A stretch of 51,898 nt of DNA from an uncultured Oscillospiraceae bacterium (GCA_900545625.1 UQZS01000006.1:1-51898), one strand, 5' to 3'. Counted from the first letter of the stretch, positions 1-8,821 are shown. Notes: generated by a model not told the origin, from the sequence alone. Numbers and translations are program-made.

Positions 1-1155
1 GTTCTTTTTCTCGGTGGAATAGCCCGGCGCATACTGGAACGAAACGCCCATCTGCACCAGCGTCTCAAAGGCGGAATCAAGCTGGATGGGGTTGATAAGC
101 GACGAACCCGCACCCTGATAGCGCGGCTTTTTCGCCATTTCGCCGATGACCGTAATTTTCGCATCCTTTTTGAGCGGCAGGACATCGTTGTCGTTTTTAA
201 GAAGCACCATGCACTGCCCCGCGATCTCGCGCGCAAGGGCGTGGTGTTCTTTCGCGTTGTAGGTGTAGTCGCCGAGCACCTTCTGCGCTTCCAGCGCCAT
301 GTCAATAAGGCGGTCGACAAGCTCGTCAAGGTAGCTTTCCTCCACAAGGCCCTGCTTGACCGCTTCCAAAATTTGGCGGTTGCCGACGCCGTCGGAGGAG
401 GGCATTTCGAGCTCCTGCCCCGCAAGAAGGCCCGAAACGCGGTCGTTTTCCGCGCCCCAGTCGGTCACAACGATGCCCTTAAAGCCCCATTCGTTGCGCA
501 GGACATCCGTCAAAAGCCATTTGTTCTCCGCGCAGTAGGTGCCGTTTAAGCGGTTGTACGCCGCCATGATCGTCCACGGCTGCGCCTTTTTGACCGCCGT
601 TTCGAACGGCGCAAGGTAGATCTCCCGCAGCGTGCGCTCGTCCACGACCGTGTTGACGGTCATGCGGCGTGTTTCCTGGTTGTTCGCGGCGAAATGCTTG
701 ATGGAGGTACCAATCCCCTTGCTTTGCACGCCGTTGATGAAGGACGCCGCCATTTCGCCCGCCAAAAGCGGGTCTTCCGAGAAATACTCGAAGTTTCTGC
801 CGCAGAGCGGGGAGCGTTTGATGTTCGTGCCCGGCCCCAGCAGGACAGAGACTTTTTCCTTTAAGCACTCTTCGCCGAGCGCCTCACCCATGCGGCGGAT
901 GAGCGCCGTATCCCATGAGCATGAGGTCGCCGCCGCCGTGGGGTAGCAGATGGCGGGCACGCCTTTTAAGGACAATTTCTCTTCTTTAGAGGTCTTCTCC
1001 TCCACGCGCTTGCGGATGCCGTGCGGGCCGTCGGTCAGCATGATGGACGGTACGCCCGCTGAGGGGACGTCCGCCGTGTGCCAATAGTCCTTGCCGGAAC
1101 ACAGGCTGACCTTTTCCTCCAGCGTCATTTTCGCTAAGATGTCTGGGTGCTTCAT
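1..1155 (-). CDS. Beta-glucosidase, glycoside hydrolase family 3 (partial, C-terminus off the window)
   Basis: This gene gives the first 385 codons of a GH3 exo-acting beta-glycosidase, which removes terminal glucosyl (or xylosyl) units from oligosaccharides. The start at 1155 follows GGAGGAG by 5 nt and gives MKHPDILAKMTLEEKVSL, the usual GH3 opening. The (alpha/beta)8 domain carries the signature KHFAANNQE and the nucleophile Asp232 in VTDWGAEND; the second domain begins near residue 310 (MVLLKNDNDVLPLKK). No signal peptide is seen, so the enzyme is probably cytoplasmic and acts on imported oligosaccharides. The gene has its own promoter and a palindrome in its leader. Family assignment is firm; substrate is not readable from sequence. 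Confidence 0.93.
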   Translation of the reverse strand, partial: MKHPDILAKMTLEEKVSLCSGKDYWHTADVPSAGVPSIMLTDGPHGIRKRVEEKTSKEEKLSLKGVPAICYPTAAATSCSWDTALIRRMGEALGEECLKEKVSVLLGPGTNIKRSPLCGRNFEYFSEDPLLAGEMAASFINGVQSKGIGTSIKHFAANNQETRRMTVNTVVDERTLREIYLAPFETAVKKAQPWTIMAAYNRLNGTYCAENKWLLTDVLRNEWGFKGIVVTDWGAENDRVSGLLAGQELEMPSSDGVGNRQILEAVKQGLVEESYLDELVDRLIDMALEAQKVLGDYTYNAKEHHALAREIAGQCMVLLKNDNDVLPLKKDAKITVIGEMAKKPRYQGAGSSLINPIQLDSAFETLVQMGVSFQYAPGYSTEKKN

Positions 1156-1183
1156 AGATTCTCCTCCATACGAAAAATATCTT

Positions 1184-1202
1184 TTCAAATTGGGAATTTG
1201 AA
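1184..1202. promoter_or_regulatory. 19-nt perfect palindrome in the GH3 leader (candidate operator)
   Basis: TTCAAATTGGGAATTTGAA has 8-bp arms around GGG. It lies between the predicted transcription start (about 1235) and the ribosome site of the GH3 gene, where a bound repressor would block elongation. It could also fold as a weak mRNA hairpin. The cognate regulator is unknown. Confidence 0.4.
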
Positions 1203-1241
1203 CAAAAAGGGATGGGTTTTACTTGAAAAAATATCGATACC

Positions 1242-1270
1242 ATAATAAACCAAATGCGTGGATTTTGCAA
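1242..1270 (-). promoter_or_regulatory. Sigma-A promoter for the GH3 gene
   Basis: On the minus strand TTGCAA and TATTAT are separated by exactly 17 bp. The promoter sits in the gap between the end of rmuC and the GH3 start and fires into GH3. Confidence 0.6.
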
Positions 1271-1292
1271 GTGTTTGTGTGAATGCGGCGGC

Positions 1293-2603
1293 TTATTCCG
1301 TCCCTTCGTCATCGGAAAGCCCCAGAACGCCAGCGGCATCGGGCTGTTCCATCGCCTCCACGGTCTTGAGCTTTTTGCGGATGATGTCGTTGCGGTGCTG
1401 CGCTTCGCCGAGCGTCTTGCCCGCGTCGTCGATTTTCTTTTTGGCTTTTTCCAAAATCACGCCGAAGTTTTCATACTGTGCCTTGGTCGCGCTCAAAAGC
1501 AGGCGCACTTCGTTTGCCTTTTCGTTGATCGCCACGGTCTTAAAGCCCATGGCAAGGGAGTTTAAGAGCGCGGTGATGGTAGAGGGTCCCGCGATCATCA
1601 CGTTGCAGTCGTTTTGGATGCGCTCTAAAATCCCCGACTGCGCCGAAACGATCTCCGCGTACAGCCCTTCCGTCGCAAGGTACATAATGGCGAACGGCGT
1701 AGTGTTCGGGACGTGTATGTATTTTTTGATCATCTTCGCCTCACTGTAAACGCGCGCTTCCAGATCCTTGCGCGCTGCCTTGACCGCCTCGGGGTCAGCC
1801 TTTTCGGCGGCGGTACACAGCCGCACATAGTCCTCCATGGGGAATTTCGAGTCCACGGGCAGGTAGGTGATCTTGGAACTGTCGTCGCTTGCGGGGATGC
1901 GGATAGCGAATTCCACACGCTCGGAATCCTTTTCGCCCGTGGCGACGTTTTTGTCGTACATGTGCGGGATGGTCTGGTCAAGGATCGTTTCCAGCTGGAT
2001 CTCCGCCCAGGTGCCGCGCGCCTTGACATTCGTGAGCACACGGTTGAGCGCGCCGACGTTATCGGTCACGCCGACGGAAAGCTCCTTCATCTCGCCTAAG
2101 GATTTATATAGGTTTTCAAGCTGCTCCGAAACGGTTTTAAAGGAGGAGTTCAGGCGGGCGGTCAATGTGGAGGTCAGCTTTTCATCCACCGTGGCGCGCA
2201 TCTCGTCAAGCTTTTTCTCGTTGCTCTCCTGCATTTTCGTCACGGCGCTCTCCACCGTGCGCGTCTGCTTTTCGCCTTGCACGAGCAGCCGGTCGCGGAT
2301 GTCGTTTAGGGATTTTGTGACCGTTTCGCTTAAAGAGATGCGCTGTTCGAGGTTGGCTTTCGTCATTTCCTCTAATTTCTTCTGCATGCGGTCGGCTTCG
2401 GCGGCGCGCTCCATGCGGCTGCGGGAGGCTTCCTCGGCGGTGGTCTTGCGCATTTCGTCCAAGCGCGCGGCAAGCTGTTTGATTGCGTCTTCGGTCTGCT
2501 TGTCCGTTTTCCCGCCCTTGCGTGCGGTGAGCACGAGCAGAACGACCAAAAGCAAAAGCCCAAGAAGAGCTGCGGCAAGCAAAAGGATCTGTGTCGTTTC
2601 CAT
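1293..2603 (-). CDS. rmuC: RmuC family DNA recombination protein
   Basis: A 436-aa RmuC homologue, a membrane-anchored coiled-coil protein with a nuclease-like core. In E. coli it limits recombination at inverted repeats; the biochemistry is poorly known. One N-terminal transmembrane helix (residues about 5-27) is followed by a long charged coiled coil (about 35-180) and then the conserved RmuC domain (ARGTWAEIQLE, LPVDSKFPMEDY, IMYLATEGLYAEI). The start at 2603 (METTQ) was chosen because GAGGT precedes it at normal spacing; the in-frame ATG at 2627 has no ribosome site. It lies 46 nt behind the AraC gene on the same strand, probably co-transcribed. Confidence 0.92.
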   Translation of the reverse strand: METTQILLLAAALLGLLLLVVLLVLTARKGGKTDKQTEDAIKQLAARLDEMRKTTAEEASRSRMERAAEADRMQKKLEEMTKANLEQRISLSETVTKSLNDIRDRLLVQGEKQTRTVESAVTKMQESNEKKLDEMRATVDEKLTSTLTARLNSSFKTVSEQLENLYKSLGEMKELSVGVTDNVGALNRVLTNVKARGTWAEIQLETILDQTIPHMYDKNVATGEKDSERVEFAIRIPASDDSSKITYLPVDSKFPMEDYVRLCTAAEKADPEAVKAARKDLEARVYSEAKMIKKYIHVPNTTPFAIMYLATEGLYAEIVSAQSGILERIQNDCNVMIAGPSTITALLNSLAMGFKTVAINEKANEVRLLLSATKAQYENFGVILEKAKKKIDDAGKTLGEAQHRNDIIRKKLKTVEAMEQPDAAGVLGLSDDEGTE

Positions 2604-2649
2604 GGTCTCTACCTCTTTTTTCAACATGATGCCCGCGAAGCGGGCAAGA

Positions 2650-3426
2650 TTACGTTTCCGTATCTTTTTGCGCGTCGGCGCGCATATGCGCGGTCGCCCA
2701 AACGTGCGGCGTGACGCCGAATGCCCTCTTAAAGCAGGCGATAAAATACGATTCCGAGCAAAAGGACAAAATATATGCCGCGCGGCTGCATGAACAGCCG
2801 TTTTCGAGCATCCGGCAGGCCTCTTTGAGCTTTTCCTGCAAAATATAGCGGCGAAGCGGCACGCCGACCTCTTTTTTGAAGATCGCGGAAAGATAGTCCG
2901 CCGAAACGCCGCAGACGTCGGCAAGGTCGGTCACGCGCAGATTTTCGTGCAGGCAGCGGTCGATGTGCGTGACGCATTTGCGCACATGCGGCGAATAGTG
3001 CAGCCGTCCGTGCGTGCGTGCGACAAGCTCGGTCAGTGCGTATGCCTGCTGTGTTAAGTATTCGACGATCTGCTCGGGATTTTGGAGCTTGTCCACTGTT
3101 TGGATGCAGCGGTCGGAAAAATTGTAAGCATGCAGCTCGTCCAAGCCCCCTTCAAGCGCGGCGCGCGTAGCGAGCGTCACCGAGGTGACCGCCCAATACT
3201 GCATCTGCCGCAGCGGGTCGCCGGAGAGCCGCCCGACAACGAAGCCGCTTTGAAAATATTCCTCCATTTTACGCTCCAAAAGGGCGCAGTCCCCCGCCTT
3301 GATGCAGTTGTAAAAGGCGGTCTCTGCCTGATAGGGCGTGTGGCGCACGCCGCTCTCGCGCTGGGCGAAAATGGGATCCGTTTTTTCCTGCGGGACGATT
3401 TGGATCTTTTGCAGATCGGGCTTCAT
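2650..3426 (-). CDS. AraC family transcriptional regulator
   Basis: A 258-aa regulator. The C-terminal hundred residues hold the double AraC helix-turn-helix: first helix pair around VTDLADVCGVSADYLSAIFKK, second around SYILSF..SYFIACFKRAFG, ending in the usual TPHVW. The N-terminal part (1-150) is not a recognisable cupin. The start at 3426 follows GGGAGG by 7 nt. The promoter contains a perfect palindrome (3470-3483), suggesting autoregulation. It is divergent from azlCD, so the shared 185-nt gap may hold sites for both; a direct role in azlCD control is inference. Confidence 0.88.
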   Translation of the reverse strand: MKPDLQKIQIVPQEKTDPIFAQRESGVRHTPYQAETAFYNCIKAGDCALLERKMEEYFQSGFVVGRLSGDPLRQMQYWAVTSVTLATRAALEGGLDELHAYNFSDRCIQTVDKLQNPEQIVEYLTQQAYALTELVARTHGRLHYSPHVRKCVTHIDRCLHENLRVTDLADVCGVSADYLSAIFKKEVGVPLRRYILQEKLKEACRMLENGCSCSRAAYILSFCSESYFIACFKRAFGVTPHVWATAHMRADAQKDTET

Positions 3427-3459
3427 TCGGCGCCTCCCTTTGCCGCGAATTCTTATTTT

Positions 3460-3488
3460 AGCATACCGTTTTTCACGTGAAAAGTCAA
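3460..3488 (-). promoter_or_regulatory. araC-type gene promoter with internal palindromic operator
   Basis: The minus strand has TTGACT, 17 bp, TATGCT. The spacer holds the perfect 14-bp palindrome TTTTCACGTGAAAA (3470-3483). A protein bound there would occlude RNA polymerase, which fits repression. Confidence 0.62.
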
Positions 3489-3497
3489 CGGAAATCC

Positions 3498-3529
3498 TGC
3501 AAAAACCTCGGGTTTTTATCGTTTTTGCA
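3498..3529. repeat. Inverted repeat upstream of the azlC promoter
   Basis: TGCAAAAAC (3498-3506) and GTTTTTGCA (3521-3529) are perfect 9-bp arms 14 bp apart, ending 7 bp before the azlC -35 box. A second, overlapping hairpin AAAAACC-TCG-GGTTTTT is also possible. The position fits an activator site; it is not a terminator for either flanking gene. Confidence 0.45.
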
Positions 3530-3536
3530 ACCGGAC

Positions 3537-3565
3537 TTGCAGACATGCGCGGCGCGTGATATACT
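3537..3565 (+). promoter_or_regulatory. Promoter for azlCD (first copy)
   Basis: TTGCAG, 17 bp, TATACT, about 45 bp before the azlC start. Confidence 0.62.
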
Positions 3566-3611
3566 AATCTGCAAATCATTCGGAAAGGGCGCGCCGGCGG
3601 CGCGAAGCGTT

Positions 3612-4328
3612 ATGAAGCAAGGCAAACACGAATCCAGCCGCAAGGCGTTTCGGGCGGCGTTTCCGTATACGCTGCCCATCTGCGCGGGCTTTTTGTTTTT
3701 GGGAATGACGTATGGGGTGCTCATGCGCACCAACGGCTTTGCGTTTTGGTACCCGATGCTCATGAGCCTGACCATATTTGCGGGTTCGGTGGAGTTTGTC
3801 GCGGCGGATATGCTTATGGGCACATTCCAGCCGCTGCAGGCGTTTTTGATGACGCTCCTGCTTAACGCACGGCACCTGTTTTACGGCATTTCAATGCTGG
3901 ACAAGTACAAGGGGACGGGCTTCAAAAAGCCGTATCTGATCTTCGGGCTTTGCGACGAAAGCTTTTCGATCAACTGCACGGCAAAGATCCCGTCCGACGC
4001 GGACCGCGGCTGGTTCTATTTCTTTGTCACGCTGCTCAACCATTTTTATTGGGTGGCGGGCGCGACGCTCGGCGGCGTGTTCGGCTCGCTTGTGCACTTC
4101 AACACCGAGGGGCTTGATTTCGTGATGACCGCCATGTTCGTGGTGATCTTTCTCGAACAATGGCAAAAGGACAAACAGCATTTGAGCGCTCTGGCGGGGC
4201 TTGGCATTTCGGCGCTCTGCCTGTTGGTTTTCGGCAGCGATAACTTTATCCTGCCCGCCATGCTCGGTATTTTGGCGGCGCTCACGCTTTTACGCCGGCC
4301 GCTTTCGAAAGGGGGCGACGCCGCATGA
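3612..4328 (+). CDS. azlC: AzlC family branched-chain amino acid exporter, large subunit
   Basis: A 238-aa polytopic membrane protein of the AzlC family, the large subunit of a two-component branched-chain amino acid exporter. Family features are [23 protein letters not shown] at the start, [13 protein letters not shown] in the middle and GLCDESF before the C-terminal membrane helices; length is typical. The start at 3612 was chosen because the protein from there matches the family N-terminus; its ribosome site is weak. It overlaps azlD by 4 nt (ATGA), so the subunits are translationally coupled. A second azlCD pair lies at 41.6-42.7 kb. Confidence 0.92.
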   Translation: MKQGKHESSRKAFRAAFPYTLPICAGFLFLGMTYGVLMRTNGFAFWYPMLMSLTIFAGSVEFVAADMLMGTFQPLQAFLMTLLLNARHLFYGISMLDKYKGTGFKKPYLIFGLCDESFSINCTAKIPSDADRGWFYFFVTLLNHFYWVAGATLGGVFGSLVHFNTEGLDFVMTAMFVVIFLEQWQKDKQHLSALAGLGISALCLLVFGSDNFILPAMLGILAALTLLRRPLSKGGDAA

Positions 4329-4660
4329 GCGCCATGACGCTTCCCCAGCAGCTTGTGACTGTCCTGATGGTCGTGCTCGGCACGATGCTCACGCGGTTTT
4401 TGCCGTTCCTGCTGTTTCCGGCGGGCAAGCCCACGCCGAAATATCTGCAATATCTGGGCAAGGTTCTGCCCGCGGCGGTGTTCGGGCTGCTGGTCGTGTA
4501 CTGCCTGCGGAATGTAAGCATCGTTTCGGGCAGCCACGGCATCCCAGAGCTGATCGCCATCGCCGTGGTCATCGGGCTGCACCTTTGGAAAAAGCAGATG
4601 CTGTTGTCCATTGCGGGCGGCACGGTCTGCTATATGCTGCTCGTGCAGTTTGTGTTTTGA
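4325..4660 (+). CDS. azlD: AzlD family branched-chain amino acid exporter, small subunit
   Basis: A 111-aa membrane protein with about four hydrophobic segments. The AzlD hallmark [13 protein letters not shown], followed by [22 protein letters not shown], is present. It pairs with AzlC to form the exporter. The start codon overlaps the azlC stop. No clear terminator follows before the AT-rich gene at 4744. Confidence 0.9.
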   Translation: MSAMTLPQQLVTVLMVVLGTMLTRFLPFLLFPAGKPTPKYLQYLGKVLPAAVFGLLVVYCLRNVSIVSGSHGIPELIAIAVVIGLHLWKKQMLLSIAGGTVCYMLLVQFVF

Positions 4661-4743
4661 TGTGCCAAAAGACAGCGAAGCACCTTTGAACCTTATAAGG
4701 GTGAAAACAAGGGAAAGAAGAAACAATTATATGGAGCATGATC

Positions 4744-5091
4744 ATGAAAACTACAAGTGATTTTTGGATGGCTTTGGATGAGTTGGTTTACGGCTCTGAA
4801 ATCATCATTGACAGACCGAAAGGAACAGTACATCCCAAATATCCGAATTTTATATATAAAGTGGATTATGGATATTTGAAAAACACGTCATCTATGGATG
4901 GGGACGGAATTGATGTATGGGTTGGAACAGCGACCGAAAAATATATAGATGCAATTATGGTTATTATCGATTTATTGAAGAAAGATTCAGAAATCAAAAT
5001 ATTAGTTTCATGCACCGAGGAAGAAAAAACTATCATATATCAAACGCACAATGAAACACCATACATGAAGGGACTTTTGATCCGTAGATAA
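4744..5091 (+). CDS. Inorganic pyrophosphatase-like protein, AT-rich and short
   Basis: A 115-aa protein resembling family I soluble inorganic pyrophosphatases: IIIDRPKGTVHPKYPNFIYKVDYGYL is followed by DGDGIDVWVG, the equivalent of the DGD metal-binding signature. It is much shorter than the usual 165-180 aa; the C-terminal metal ligands of full enzymes are not obvious, so activity is uncertain. The start at 4744 has GGAG at 7 nt; the ATG at 4738 is too close to it. Base composition and codon use (ATA, AAA, TTA) are far more AT-rich than all neighbours, which indicates recent acquisition. It may alternatively act on another phosphoanhydride. Confidence 0.7.
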   Translation: MKTTSDFWMALDELVYGSEIIIDRPKGTVHPKYPNFIYKVDYGYLKNTSSMDGDGIDVWVGTATEKYIDAIMVIIDLLKKDSEIKILVSCTEEEKTIIYQTHNETPYMKGLLIRR

Positions 5092-5172
5092 GCAATTCAC
5101 GGCAGAGTTCAAAGCGCAGATTTGTGCGAAGGTGTATCAAGCACAACAACTCCTGCTTTTGCTGAATCAAAA
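5090..5172 (+). pseudogene. Possible remnant of an IS3-type transposase OrfA
   Basis: Overlapping the stop of the pyrophosphatase-like gene, the frame beginning at 5090 reads KQFTAEFKAQICAKVYQ, which resembles the N-terminus of IS3-family OrfA helix-turn-helix proteins. After about 17 residues the likeness is lost. There is no start codon with a ribosome site and no orfB. Weak evidence, mentioned because it adjoins a foreign-looking gene. Confidence 0.3.
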
Positions 5173-5193
5173 CAGGGGTTCTTTGATATGCTG

Positions 5194-5224
5194 CAACGGG
5201 GTATCCAAAAAGGATACCCCGTTG
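5194..5224. terminator. Terminator hairpin, probably bidirectional
   Basis: A perfect 13-bp stem (CAACGGGGTATCC / GGATACCCCGTTG) with an AAAAA loop. T-rich sequence follows on the plus strand. It separates the rightward pyrophosphatase-like gene from the leftward phosphoesterase and can serve both. Confidence 0.7.
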
Positions 5225-5240
5225 TTCCGTATTTTCCTTT

Positions 5241-6851
5241 TTACTTCATAAACCTGCCGTAGCGCACTTGATTTACGATAAATCCGATCGCCAGTGCCAA
5301 AAGCAGGGGGATGAGCAGGATGATGAGCGCTAATATCCCGATGATGACGATCGGCACGCCCTTTTTGCTCTTTTTGCGCGCGGGCTTTTCTTCGGGCGCC
5401 TTTTTAGGCGGCGCCTGCTCGCCCTCGGCGTAATAGGGCAGGATCGGCAGAACCGCGTTGTAGGAGGGGATGCCCGTGTTATGAAGAAGCGGTTCTACGA
5501 AATCGCACAGCGAATCCGAAACCTTCAGCAGCTTGCGCACCTTGATGTGCAGCGCGCCGAACACGGAGTCGAGGATGGACAAAAGCCCCATCGTGATCTT
5601 GTATTCCGCGTCGTCGGGCGAATACAGGTCCTCGCCGCCGTAGAGGTTCGTGACCATGTCCACGATGAAATCTACCACGGGCCGGTCTGCGATGTCGGCA
5701 TAATCTTCGGGAGAAAGTCCCGTTTCCTTCTTCGTCCATTTGGCGACCTTGCCGATGGTCAGCTTGTTTAAGAGCTTGGCGACCGGCTTTACAAGCCAGC
5801 CGATCTTGTAAATGAGCTTCTTTTTGATGCTGATGGACGTTGCCATGTCGGCGAACTTGTGCGTGTCGCCCGCCGCCGCTTTGACCATGTCGCGCACGAT
5901 GCCGACCATTTGGTTTTTCAAATAGTCTTGCAACGACTTTCCTTTCAGGTCAAAATCCACCTTTTCGGTCACAAGGTCGGTCGTGGTCGACACGATGCCT
6001 GCCGCCTCGTCCACCACCACGGTGCGGATCGGCGCAGGGTAGCCGATGGTCGCGGCGGTGGAAATGGTATACAGGGTGTTGCCGCGTTTGCTTTCGACCT
6101 TGTCAATGTGGTGGATGTGCGTGTGGCCGGTGAGCATGAACTGGATGCCCATATCGGCGTATTGCTCGCGGCGGATGTCGAAGTCGCCGTGCATGTCGTT
6201 TTTGCCGATGAGCGCGTACACGGGGGAGGGGGCGATGAGCGGGTGATGCGTCATGGCAAGGATGAACTGCCCATTTTTGCGCGCGTCCTCCGCCTGCTCG
6301 CACAGCCACTTGTAGCAGTCCTCCGAAATGCCGCTTTTGCCCGTCAGGTTGCGGTCGTCGTTGATCGCAAACAGGCGGTAGCCCTCCTGCAGCTGTACAA
6401 CATAGGACATACTGTCGCGGTGTACGGAGATCGCCTCGTCCGGGCCGAACTCGCGGTACATCTCGTAAAGCTCCTCGCGCTTTGCGGCGGGGATCTTTAC
6501 CTTTTCATCCCCAACGTAGGAATTGGTCTGTCCGTCGTCCTGGTAGTCGTGCGTGGCGGTGATGACGTACACGCGCTTGCCTGCGGCTTTCAAGCCGCGC
6601 AGCATTTCGATGAACTCCTTATGCGAATCGTATTCACCGTTCGAGGTGGTGTCGCCGGAAAGCAGTACGATATCGGTGCGTTTGTCCGCCTTGATCTGGC
6701 GGAACGCCGCATCGAGGATCTCCGCCGAATATTGCAGCGGCATTTGGCTTTTGGCGTTTGCCGTTTCATAGGCCGCGCCGGAAACGCCCGTGGATTTCGC
6801 ATAATAATGGGTATCCGTGATCACCGTTACCGTGAGCGGTGCTTTTGCCAT
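5241..6851 (-). CDS. Calcineurin-like metallophosphoesterase with C-terminal membrane anchor
   Basis: A 536-aa protein with a metallophosphoesterase domain in residues 1-270: DTHYY (metal I), SGDTTSNGEYD (metal II), ATHDY replacing the usual GNHD, MTHHPL and GHTHIHH. The centre is helical and unassigned. After a Lys/Pro-rich linker a single hydrophobic segment (about 503-528) ends in NQVRYGRFMK, a tail anchor. There is no signal peptide, so the catalytic domain should face the cytoplasm. The start follows AGGAGG. Only 12 nt separate it from thrS, so it belongs to the T-box-controlled transcript. Substrate unknown. Confidence 0.85.
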   Translation of the reverse strand: MAKAPLTVTVITDTHYYAKSTGVSGAAYETANAKSQMPLQYSAEILDAAFRQIKADKRTDIVLLSGDTTSNGEYDSHKEFIEMLRGLKAAGKRVYVITATHDYQDDGQTNSYVGDEKVKIPAAKREELYEMYREFGPDEAISVHRDSMSYVVQLQEGYRLFAINDDRNLTGKSGISEDCYKWLCEQAEDARKNGQFILAMTHHPLIAPSPVYALIGKNDMHGDFDIRREQYADMGIQFMLTGHTHIHHIDKVESKRGNTLYTISTAATIGYPAPIRTVVVDEAAGIVSTTTDLVTEKVDFDLKGKSLQDYLKNQMVGIVRDMVKAAAGDTHKFADMATSISIKKKLIYKIGWLVKPVAKLLNKLTIGKVAKWTKKETGLSPEDYADIADRPVVDFIVDMVTNLYGGEDLYSPDDAEYKITMGLLSILDSVFGALHIKVRKLLKVSDSLCDFVEPLLHNTGIPSYNAVLPILPYYAEGEQAPPKKAPEEKPARKKSKKGVPIVIIGILALIILLIPLLLALAIGFIVNQVRYGRFMK

Positions 6852-6863
6852 AGGGCTTCCTCC

Positions 6864-8774
6864 TTATTTTGCTTTGGTTTGGATCTCCTCGGTCAAACGC
6901 GCAAGCAGCTCGTCAAGTGTAAACGAACCGATGTCGCCTTCGCCGCGGTGCGATACGGAGACTGAGCCGTCCTCGACCTCCTTGTCGCCGACGATGAGCC
7001 AATACGGCAGCCGCTGTAGCCTTGCCTCGCGAATTTTATACCCGATCTTTTCGCTGCGGTCATCCACCGAAGCGCGGATGCCGTGCTCGAACAGGATCTT
7101 GCGGATCTCTTCGGCGCGCGCGGCGTGGCGGTCGGCAATCGGCAGCACGCGCACCTGCTCGGGTGAAAGCCACAGCGGGAACGCGCCGGCAAAATGCTCA
7201 ATGAGGATGCCGATGAAGCGTTCGATCGAACCGAACACGACGCGGTGGATCATGATCGGGCGGTGCTTCTCGCCGTCCGCGCCCGTGTATTCTGCTTCAA
7301 AGCGCTGCGGCAGCTGGAAGTCGAGCTGGATGGTGCCGCACTGCCATGTTCTGCCTAAAGAGTCCTCCAAGTGGAAGTCGATTTTCGGCCCGTAAAACGC
7401 GCCGTCGCCCTCGTTGACGACATACGGCAGGTGCAGCTCGTCAAGCGCCTTGCGAAGACCCTCGGTCGCCATCTCCCAATCCTCGTCGCTGCCCATGGAA
7501 TCCTCGGGACGGGTGGACAGCTCCACATGGTATTTGAAGCCGAACAGCGTGTAGACCTCGTCAATGAGCCGCACAACGCCCTTGATCTCGTCGGTGATCT
7601 GCTCCGGCATCATGAAGATGTGCGCGTCATCCTGCGTAAAGCAGCGCACGCGCATCAGCCCGTGCAGCGCGCCCGATTTTTCATGACGGTGCACAAGCCC
7701 CAGCTCGCCCATGCGGATGGGCAGGTCGCGGTAGGAGTGCGGCTCGGATTTGTAAACGAGCAGCCCGCCCGGGCAGTTCATCGGCTTAATGGCGAAATCC
7801 GTATCGTCAATGACGGTGGTATACATGTTTTCCTTGTAATGATCCCAGTGCCCGGAGGTCTCCCAAAGCTGGCGGTTGAGCATCAGCGGGGTCGAGATCT
7901 CCACATACCCCTCGCGCGTGTGGATCTGCCGCCAATAGTCGATCAGCGTGTTTTTGAGGATCATGCCGTTCGGCAGAAAGAACGGGAAGCCGGGACCCTC
8001 GTCCATCATGGCAAAGAGCTTGAGTTCGCGCCCGAGCTTTCTGTGATCGCGCTTTTTCGCTTCCTCAATGCGCGCGAGATACTCGTCGAGCGCCGACTGC
8101 TTCGGGAACGCGGTCGCATAAATGCGTTGGAGCATTTTATTGTGCTCGTCGCCGCGCCAGTACGCGCCCGTGCAGGAGGTCAGCTTGAACGCCTTTACCG
8201 CGCCTGTGGACATCAGGTGCGGCCCCGCGCAAAGCTCGTCGAATTCGCCCTGCCGGTAAAACGAGATCGGCTCGTTCTTCTCGGCGTGCTCTTCGATGAG
8301 CTCGACTTTATAGGTCTCGCCCTTTTCACGCATGGCAGCGAGCGCCTCGTCGGGGGAGAGCGTGTACCGCTCAAGCGGCAGATCCTCCTTAACGATCTTT
8401 TTCATTTCCGCCTCGATCTGTGTTAGTACCTCGGGCGTGAAAACCGTCTCGGAATCAAAATCGTAATAAAAGCCGTTGTCAATGGCAGGACCGATGGCGA
8501 GCTTCGTCTCGGGATACAGCCGCTTGACCGCCTGCGCTAAGATGTGTGAAGCGGTGTGGCGGAACGCGCGCCGGCCGTCCTCGTCGTCAAAGGTCAAAAT
8601 TTCCAGCGTGCAGTCTTTGGAAATTTCCGTGCGCAGGTCGCAGGTTTCACCGTCTACTTTCGCAAGGCACGCCGCCTTGTAAAGCCCCATGCCGAGCTCT
8701 TTAGCGACTTCGGCAGCGGTCACGGGTGTGTCAAAGCTTTTAACCGAGCCGTCTTTCAATGTGATGTTGAACAT
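6864..8774 (-). CDS. thrS: Threonine--tRNA ligase
   Basis: A 636-aa threonyl-tRNA synthetase that charges tRNA-Thr. Domains in order are TGS (1-60), the editing domain (HTASHILAQAVKRL near 73), the class II catalytic core (motif 2 RVRCFTQDDAHIF, zinc-site MNCPGG, motif 3 GSIERFIGILIEHF) and the anticodon-binding domain (LPIADRHAARAEEIRKIL). The ATG at 8774 is preceded by AAGGAGG. A T-box leader lies upstream, so expression should rise when tRNA-Thr is uncharged. Length is normal and all core motifs are intact. Confidence 0.98.
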   Translation of the reverse strand: MFNITLKDGSVKSFDTPVTAAEVAKELGMGLYKAACLAKVDGETCDLRTEISKDCTLEILTFDDEDGRRAFRHTASHILAQAVKRLYPETKLAIGPAIDNGFYYDFDSETVFTPEVLTQIEAEMKKIVKEDLPLERYTLSPDEALAAMREKGETYKVELIEEHAEKNEPISFYRQGEFDELCAGPHLMSTGAVKAFKLTSCTGAYWRGDEHNKMLQRIYATAFPKQSALDEYLARIEEAKKRDHRKLGRELKLFAMMDEGPGFPFFLPNGMILKNTLIDYWRQIHTREGYVEISTPLMLNRQLWETSGHWDHYKENMYTTVIDDTDFAIKPMNCPGGLLVYKSEPHSYRDLPIRMGELGLVHRHEKSGALHGLMRVRCFTQDDAHIFMMPEQITDEIKGVVRLIDEVYTLFGFKYHVELSTRPEDSMGSDEDWEMATEGLRKALDELHLPYVVNEGDGAFYGPKIDFHLEDSLGRTWQCGTIQLDFQLPQRFEAEYTGADGEKHRPIMIHRVVFGSIERFIGILIEHFAGAFPLWLSPEQVRVLPIADRHAARAEEIRKILFEHGIRASVDDRSEKIGYKIREARLQRLPYWLIVGDKEVEDGSVSVSHRGEGDIGSFTLDELLARLTEEIQTKAK

Positions 8775-8821
8775 AATGCATCCTCCTTAAAATGCGGAAA
8801 ACATAAAAATCGTTTTGGGAT

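Noticed and set aside
5859..8426. Large antisense frames over the phosphoesterase and thrS (368 and 351 aa)
   Set aside because: Shadow composition, no initiation signals, and recognised enzymes on the other strand.
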